Shown in pieces: positions 58,979 to 64,000 of a stretch of 64,000 nt of DNA. The notes beneath the pieces are model-generated. The model did not search any database. It saw only the letters and a program-made list of their open reading frames with translations, and had not been told where the DNA came from. The position numbers and the translations under genes were made by a program. Where the stretch lies: contig JAABRO010000022.1 of assembly GCA_011390885.1 (NCBI GenBank), forward strand, positions 124,001 to 188,000, in the 5' to 3' direction. Each line of letters begins with the position of its first letter. The first letter of the stretch is position 1. The stretch is from Gemmatimonas sp. (lineage in GTDB: Bacteria; Gemmatimonadota; Gemmatimonadetes; Gemmatimonadales; Gemmatimonadaceae).

Positions 58979-61693
58979 ATGACCGCCCCGCTCCAGGACG
59001 ACCTGCAACGCGCCCTCGGTGCCGCCTACCACATCGAGCGGGAGCTCGGCGGCGGTGGGATGTCGCGGGTCTTCGTCGCCGACGAACGCGCGCTGGGACG
59101 GAAGGTCGTGGTCAAGATCCTCCCGCCCGAGCTCGTCGCGGGGCTCAGCGTCGAGCGATTCCGGCGTGAGATCCAGCTGGCGGCCCAGCTGCAGCATCCC
59201 AACATCGTCCCCGTGCTCGCCACGGGGGATGCCGACGGGCTCCCCTGGTTCACCATGCCCTTCGTCGCGGGCGAGTCCCTCCGCGCGCGCCTCACGCGCG
59301 AAGGGGCGCTTCCTGTGCGCGACGCGGTCGCCATCCTGCGCGATGTCGCGTCGGCACTCGAGTTCGCTCATGCGCAGGGGATCGTGCATCGCGACATCAA
59401 GCCCGACAACGTCCTGCTGGCGGGACGCGCCGCCGTCGTGACCGATTTCGGCATCGCCAAGGCCATCTCGGCCTCGCGCACCGTCGCACCCGGCGGCACC
59501 CTCACGCAGGTGGGCACCTCCCTCGGCACGCCGGCCTACATGGCCCCCGAGCAGGCGGCCGGCGACCCCGCCACCGACTCACGCGCCGACCTCTATGCGT
59601 GGGGCGTGATGGCCTTCGAGCTGCTCGCGGGACGCTTGCCCTTCGCCAGCGCGTCGCCGTTCGAGCTGATGCGGGCGCACATGATCGAGCCGGCCCCGGG
59701 CCTCGAGACGATCCGCCCGGAACTCCCCGCCGCGCTGGCCGCACTCGTCGCGCGCTGCCTGGCCAAGAGCCCCGCCGAACGCCCGGCCGATGCGAGCGAG
59801 GTGGTGCGCGCACTCGAGGCGCTCCCCACATCGGGTGAGCGATCCGCCGCGACACCGTCGGCGACGTCGTCGGCCTCAGCCGCAACGACGCGACGTCGCG
59901 TGGGCCCCGTGCTCGTCGGTGCCGCGCTCGTGATCTGCGCCGTGGCCGGTGCGCTCTGGTTCCGCCCCTCGCGCGATGCCGGCGCCCCCGCAACCGAGAC
60001 GACCGCGACCGCGACGGCCGCGCCGACCGAGCCAGCCGCGCCGCCGGCATTCGACCCCGCGTTCGTGTTGCTGGTGCCACCGACGGCGGCCGATCCCGCA
60101 CTCGCCACCGCCGCTTCGCTCGCCACCGACGCGCTCACGCGTGTGCTCGGCACGATGCGCTACGCGCAGGTGACCATCGCCAGCGGCGCCGCTGCCGTGA
60201 GCGACGTCGACCGCCGCGCCGAAGCCGCCGCGGGACGCATGGCCACCATCCTCGACGGCCGGCTCAACACCACCGGCGACTCCCTGCAGTTCGATCTCCG
60301 ACTCACCGAGGCGGCCACCGGACGCGTGCTCGTCGCGCTCCCGGCCATCCGGGTCCTGCGTGCCGACCCCGCGCGCGGGCTCGACGCGGCGCTCGAGCCC
60401 GTCATGAGCGCTGTCGCCCTCGTCACCAATCCGCTGCTCGGGCCCGCGACGCTCCCCGTCGGCCCCCTGCCCGCCATCGCGGCCGTGCGCGCGCTCGAGC
60501 AGGCGATCCTGCAGCGGGAGTTCGACACGATGATCCTCGGCATGGAGCGCGCGGTGCGAGCCGATACCTCGTGGACCCTGAGCCGCATCATCCGGGCCGC
60601 CATCTACTCGTGGTACAGCGAGTATTACACGGAGGACGCCCGTCGGCGTGCGTACATCGCCGCGCTGCCCGCGCCGGCCGTGCAGCTGTCTCCGTACGAG
60701 GCCGCGCTGCGCGATGCCGCCGTGGCCGCCAGCGGCGGGGCGCCGGAACGCGAGGCCGTCGCGCTCAAGCGTCTGGCGCTCGTCGCCCCCGCGGCCTTCG
60801 GGAGCACACGTTACATCAACGCGTTGCAGGACCTGAACCGGCCCCGCGAGGCGCTGGCGCAGCTGGAACGCCTCGGGCCGTTCAGGCGCGACGCGGAGGC
60901 ACCGGCCGGCTCTCCGCTCGTCGAGTCCGGTGGGTATTGGGGTGCCGTCGCCGAACTCCGGCACTACGTCGGCGAACACGCGGCCGAGCGCGAGGCTGCC
61001 GAACGGAGCGAGGCACTGAGCGGCGTGAGCGTCGTTTCGCTCATGCGCCGAGGCGTTGCCGCGGCCGCGCTCGGCGACTCGCTGGCGGTGGAGCGCGTGG
61101 TGGATGCGGCGTTTGTGATCCCCTCGGAGGTCTTCCCGAATTCATTCGGCGGCGAAGTCATCCTCATCATCGCGCAGGAACTGATGGCACACGGTCATGA
61201 GGCCCACGGTCGGCAGGTACTGGAACGCGCGCTGCGCTGGTTCGACGCGCATCGAAGCGAGACGCGTCCGGGCGAGTCGACACCGCGCATCGACATCGCC
61301 TTCCGACGGGCGATCGCCCTCCGCGTGGCCGGTCGCAACGAGGAGGCGTTGGACGCGGTGCGACCGCTGGTCGCGCTCAACTCGACCGATTCCCGCTTCC
61401 GCTCGTTCTACGGTCGTGTACAGGGCGCGATGGGGAACCACGCCGCGGCGGACAGTGTGGATGCCTGGCTGGCCGAGTTGCAGCGCGATCCTTCGTTGGC
61501 GGCCACGTCACTGAACGAGCGCGCCTTCCTCGCCGCCGCGCGTGGGCGCCGCGAGGAGGCAGTGGCGCTCATGCGCGAGGCGTTCGCGCGCGGCACGACG
61601 TTCTACATCCGGCGCAACCTGCACCGGTTCAACGATTGGTGGCCGATGAAGGGGTTCGAGCCGTACGAGCGGTTGGTGACGCCGGCGGGGTGA
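58979..61693 (+). CDS. Ser/Thr kinase 5 with TM and TolB-like/TPR sensor
   Basis: 904 residues. Kinase about 17-285: GGGGMSRVFVA, K46, HRDIKPDN (D139), DFG, SLGTPAYMAPEQ. It differs from kinases 1-4 in several motifs (DN for EN, IVPVL for ILPL). A Thr/Ala-rich linker and a membrane segment at about 308-328 (VGPVLVGAALVICAVAGALWF) precede a TolB-like extracytoplasmic domain (AFVLLVPPTAADPALATAASLATDALTRVLG, then ILDGRLNTTGDSLQFDLRLTEAATGRVLVAL) and TPR-like helices (GNHAAADSVDAWLAELQRDPSL, LAAARGRREEAVALMREAFARG). The sensor should lie outside the membrane, the same fold as in kinase 1 but topologically reversed. A TATGTT -10 (58929-58934) lies upstream. Confidence 0.92.
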   Translation: MTAPLQDDLQRALGAAYHIERELGGGGMSRVFVADERALGRKVVVKILPPELVAGLSVERFRREIQLAAQLQHPNIVPVLATGDADGLPWFTMPFVAGESLRARLTREGALPVRDAVAILRDVASALEFAHAQGIVHRDIKPDNVLLAGRAAVVTDFGIAKAISASRTVAPGGTLTQVGTSLGTPAYMAPEQAAGDPATDSRADLYAWGVMAFELLAGRLPFASASPFELMRAHMIEPAPGLETIRPELPAALAALVARCLAKSPAERPADASEVVRALEALPTSGERSAATPSATSSASAATTRRRVGPVLVGAALVICAVAGALWFRPSRDAGAPATETTATATAAPTEPAAPPAFDPAFVLLVPPTAADPALATAASLATDALTRVLGTMRYAQVTIASGAAAVSDVDRRAEAAAGRMATILDGRLNTTGDSLQFDLRLTEAATGRVLVALPAIRVLRADPARGLDAALEPVMSAVALVTNPLLGPATLPVGPLPAIAAVRALEQAILQREFDTMILGMERAVRADTSWTLSRIIRAAIYSWYSEYYTEDARRRAYIAALPAPAVQLSPYEAALRDAAVAASGGAPEREAVALKRLALVAPAAFGSTRYINALQDLNRPREALAQLERLGPFRRDAEAPAGSPLVESGGYWGAVAELRHYVGEHAAEREAAERSEALSGVSVVSLMRRGVAAAALGDSLAVERVVDAAFVIPSEVFPNSFGGEVILIIAQELMAHGHEAHGRQVLERALRWFDAHRSETRPGESTPRIDIAFRRAIALRVAGRNEEALDAVRPLVALNSTDSRFRSFYGRVQGAMGNHAAADSVDAWLAELQRDPSLAATSLNERAFLAAARGRREEAVALMREAFARGTTFYIRRNLHRFNDWWPMKGFEPYERLVTPAG

Positions 61694-62009
61694 GGGCTCA
61701 CCGAACTGGGGCCGGCACGGTCCGCGCACTGGTCACCGGTTCGCGAGTACGACGTACTCCGAGGTGCGCGGCAACCGATCGATCGCGGCACCTCTCATTC
61801 GTCGGCATCGGTAGTGGGTGCGACCAAATCCCCCGCGATCGTCGCGGTGGCGCGCATCGAACCCACTCTGGCAGGCAAGGGGCTCGAGATGGAGTTGACC
61901 CAGAACCGCTGCCGCCCTCGCCAATCGCCGGGAATGCGACTTGACAGTGGCACTTTAGTGACACACCTTTCGGTCTCGCTCATCACGACACGCATATCCG
62001 AGGCGTCCC
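61694..62009. other. Gene-free interval with promoter of AbrB/Doc pair
   Basis: 316 bp without a credible gene: its open frames are short and Arg/Pro-rich. AT content rises from about 61935, where a promoter and an imperfect palindrome are visible (61941-61964). No tRNA or hairpin of note is seen in the left half. Confidence 0.6.
61941..61964 (+). promoter_or_regulatory. Promoter -35 and palindromic operator of the AbrB gene
   Basis: A consensus -35 TTGACA (61941-61946) is directly followed by GTGGCACT-TT-AGTGACAC (61947-61964), an 8+8 palindrome with one mismatch, lying between -35 and -10. This is the usual place for a swapped-hairpin (AbrB/MazE) antitoxin to repress its own operon. The -10 near 61964-61969 is weak. 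Confidence 0.6.
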
Positions 62010-62243
62010 ATGGCCATTCTCGTTAGCAAGACGCGCGCACAAGGTGCTTCGGTGGTCACGACGCTGCCTGCCGAGGTGGCGCGACGTCTCTCGGTCACGG
62101 CCGGTCAGGAGCTCGAGTGGATTGAAGACGGCATGGGTGGATTCCGCGTCGTGCCGCACACTCCTGAAACCGCCGAAGCGCTCGCGGTACACGAGAAGAT
62201 CATGGCCGAGTACGACGCCGTGTTTCGCGCGCTTGCCAAGTAG
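62010..62243 (+). CDS. AbrB/MazE-type antitoxin-like DNA-binding protein
   Basis: 77 residues: SpoVT-AbrB/MazE swapped-hairpin domain (LVSKTRAQGASVVTTLPAEVARRLSVTAGQELEWIEDGMGGFRVVP), then an acidic helical tail (HTPETAEALAVHEKIMAEYDAVFRALAK) that would contact a toxin. Pairing of this fold with a Doc-type protein 11 bp downstream is a known toxin-antitoxin arrangement. An operator-like palindrome lies upstream, so autoregulation is likely. Confidence 0.87.
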   Translation: MAILVSKTRAQGASVVTTLPAEVARRLSVTAGQELEWIEDGMGGFRVVPHTPETAEALAVHEKIMAEYDAVFRALAK

Positions 62244-62254
62244 ACCGCACTCGA

Positions 62255-62641
62255 GTGAAGGTAGAACCTCGCTGGCTGACGGAAACCACCTTGCTCGCCA
62301 TTCACGCGCAGCAAGTGGAGCGTTTCGGTGGCGCACACGGCGTGCTCGACCCGAACATCGTGCTGTCCGCGTTGGCGCGTCCGCAGCAGCGTTGGAGCTA
62401 CGACGAATCGGCGGACCTCGCCGATTTCGCCGCGGCGTATCTCGTGGGTTTTGCGCGGGCCCAGGGATTCAACGACGGGAACAAGCGCACGGGATTGGCC
62501 TGCGCATTGGTGTTTCTCGCGCTCAATGGCAACGCGCTGCATGTCGACGGTGCGGCGCTCTATGCCCTCACGATGAAGGTCGCGACGAATCAAGCGGGCG
62601 ACGCCGAGGTCGCGTCGTTTCTGCGCGAGCGATTGCCGTAA
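62255..62641 (+). CDS. Doc/Fic-family protein lacking the motif histidine
   Basis: 128 residues, GTG start at 62255. Doc-type Fic fold: VLDPNIVLSALARPQQRWSYDE and the motif ARAQGFNDGNKRTGLACALVFLALNG. In functional Doc proteins the motif is HxFxDGNKRT; here the His is Q70 (codon CAG), while F72, D74, N76, K77 and R78 are kept. Doc phosphorylates EF-Tu with this motif, so the change should remove or alter catalysis; a domesticated or non-catalytic partner is possible, as is a distinct subfamily. The upstream AbrB-type gene is the likely antitoxin. Confidence 0.88.
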   Translation: MKVEPRWLTETTLLAIHAQQVERFGGAHGVLDPNIVLSALARPQQRWSYDESADLADFAAAYLVGFARAQGFNDGNKRTGLACALVFLALNGNALHVDGAALYALTMKVATNQAGDAEVASFLRERLP

Positions 62642-62679
62642 GCGAGCGAGCCGGGCGCATCCCCTGTGCGCTGGCGCGC

Positions 62680-64000
62680 TCACACCGGCGGATGCAGCGT
62701 GTGCCACCGCGTGGCGTCCTCGTAGGCCTGCCCGATGCGGCACAACATCGCCTCGCTCAGCGGGCGTCCAGCGAGTTGCATGGTGTACGGGATGCCCGAG
62801 GCCGAGACGCCACACGGCAGCGCCAGCGCCGGTGTGCCCGCGAGATCGTGCGGAAACGTGAACGCCGTGTCGGGCTGCGTGATGCCAAGTCGCTGAGAAC
62901 GCTGCGCGCGTTCGGCGTTCCACGCGGACATCGACTGGTACTGCAGGCCGCTGGGCACTTCGAACGGCGCACCGGCCGCTGGACTCACCACCGCATCGAC
63001 CGTCGACAGCACATCAACGAAGCGTGCACTGAACGCCTCACGAACCGCGCGCGCGTTCGCACGCGTGCCCGCGTCGACACTCGCGCCCATGGCGAGAAAC
63101 TCGAGAAAGTACTCGCCGTACTCGTTCGCTCGCGACGGATAGTCGGCGCGATGCGCCTCCGCCGCTTCGGCCGCGCAGAGCACGGGCCACGTCGGGAGCA
63201 CCTCGGAAAGGTCGGGCACCTGCACCTCCACGATCTCCGCGCCGAGTCGTGCGAACTCCTCCACCGCCGCTTCGATCGCGCGCGCCAGATCACGATCCAC
63301 GCCATCCAGTGCGTACGCACGATCGAATCCGATGCGCAATCCGGCCACATCGCGCTGGAGCTGTTCGCGCATGTCCGGAACCGGCGCACGCAGTGATGTG
63401 AGATCGTTGGCGTCGAACCCCGCGATCGCCTCGAACATGATCGCGGCATCGGCCACGCTGCGCGTCATCGGGCCCACGTGATCGAGCGACTCAGCGAGTG
63501 GCAGCACACCGTGGCGGCTCACACGACCATACGTGGGCTTGAGCCCCACGATGCCATTGGCCATGGCCGGAAACCGAATCGAACCGCCGGTGTCGGTGCC
63601 GAGAGACGCGAAGCAGAGGCCGGCCGCCGTGGCGACCCCCGATCCGCTCGACGACACGCCGGCCCACCACGCGTCACCCCACGGATTCACCGGCATCTCG
63701 AAGCTGCGGTGGTAGCCGACCATGGCGCCTTCGGTGAGGTTGAGCTTGCCGAGCAGCACCGCACCGGCCTGCGCGAGTCGCGACACGACCGTCGCATCGA
63801 ACGACGGTACGAAGTCGCGCTTGAGCGCCAGGCCGCCCATGGTGCGCACATCGCGCGTGTAGCAGAGATCCTTCACCGCCACGGGCACACCATGCAGCGG
63901 CCCGCGGTAGTTCCCCGCCCCGATCTCCCGCTCGGCGGTGCGCGCGGCGGCGAGCGCCTCGTCGCGCATGACCGTGGCGTAGCTGTGCAATCGTGTGTCG
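62680..64000 (-). CDS. Amidase-signature family enzyme, 5' end outside window
   Basis: The frame is open to the right edge (D-T-R-L-H-S-Y-A-T-V reading upstream of 63990), so the N-terminus is missing. The amidase core is present: catalytic Lys in GVPVAVKDLC, the Ser-rich loop GVSSSGSGVATAAG with the cis-Ser, and the nucleophile in SLGTDTGGSIRFPA. The C-terminal end includes FPHDLAGTPALALPCGVSASGIPYTMQLAGRPLSEAMLCRIGQAYEDATRWH, as in the GatA/AtzF-like group. It hydrolyses amide bonds, but the substrate (aspartyl-tRNA amidation is unlikely without GatB/C) is unknown. Confidence 0.93.
   Translation of the reverse strand, partial: DTRLHSYATVMRDEALAAARTAEREIGAGNYRGPLHGVPVAVKDLCYTRDVRTMGGLALKRDFVPSFDATVVSRLAQAGAVLLGKLNLTEGAMVGYHRSFEMPVNPWGDAWWAGVSSSGSGVATAAGLCFASLGTDTGGSIRFPAMANGIVGLKPTYGRVSRHGVLPLAESLDHVGPMTRSVADAAIMFEAIAGFDANDLTSLRAPVPDMREQLQRDVAGLRIGFDRAYALDGVDRDLARAIEAAVEEFARLGAEIVEVQVPDLSEVLPTWPVLCAAEAAEAHRADYPSRANEYGEYFLEFLAMGASVDAGTRANARAVREAFSARFVDVLSTVDAVVSPAAGAPFEVPSGLQYQSMSAWNAERAQRSQRLGITQPDTAFTFPHDLAGTPALALPCGVSASGIPYTMQLAGRPLSEAMLCRIGQAYEDATRWHTLHPPV

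Noticed and set aside
62044..63396. 450-codon plus-strand open frame over the Doc and amidase genes
   Set aside because: Out of frame with the AbrB and Doc genes and antisense to the amidase gene; Arg/His-rich without motifs.

Overview
The window is about 64 kb of very GC-rich, gene-dense bacterial chromosome. Gene content points to the phylum Gemmatimonadota: several serine/threonine kinases fused to extracytoplasmic beta-propellers, paired DUF305 and LVIVD-repeat secreted proteins, a carboxypeptidase-regulatory-domain TonB receptor, and many lipoproteins and outer-membrane barrels of a Gram-negative envelope. This assignment is an inference from gene content and composition; no rRNA, tRNA, CRISPR array, insertion sequence or prophage was found.

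Left part (1-17 kb): the 3' part of an ankyrin protein, an FmdB zinc ribbon, a lower-GC pair of secreted genes, OsmC/DUF1569 divergent from a YbjQ protein, a YeeE/YedE pair, a CpxP-like lipoprotein, DUF72, a methyltransferase/MOSC pair, a zinc-ribbon thioredoxin, a large M14 metallopeptidase, a TonB-dependent receptor, and two paralogous small secreted proteins (6.3 and 13.8 kb).

Middle part (17-37 kb): a minus-strand operon of secreted Rieske protein, outer-membrane-like protein and possibly YceI; an MGDG-synthase-like glycosyltransferase; and two copies of a DUF305/LVIVD module. One copy is preceded by a sodium symporter and by a 42-residue MetS-like subunit found by direct translation at 28029-28157. 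A hybrid histidine kinase lies between the copies. Then come an AMP-dependent ligase, an autoregulated-looking ArsR/SRPBCC operon, and a three-gene operon of CsgG/TolB-like lipoprotein, barrel protein and repeat lipoprotein.

37-45 kb looks like a polysaccharide synthesis and export locus: a periplasmic glycoside-hydrolase-like TPR protein, a YaiO-like TPR/beta-barrel protein, a degenerate response regulator, a membrane-anchored HEAT protein and a processive GT2 synthase. The last three are tightly packed in one operon.

45-62 kb: DinB protein, an NCS1 permease, then five Hanks-type Ser/Thr kinases in a row, all on the plus strand. Their C-terminal sensors are TolB-like/TPR (first and fifth) or PD40 propeller (second to fourth). 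A ribbon-helix-helix antitoxin/RelE toxin pair sits between kinases 3 and 4, and its toxin gene overlaps the GTG start of kinase 4 by four bases. A second toxin-antitoxin-like pair (AbrB/MazE plus a Doc/Fic protein lacking the catalytic histidine) and a truncated amidase gene end the window. Four-base ATGA/GTGA overlaps recur at many junctions and were used to set starts.
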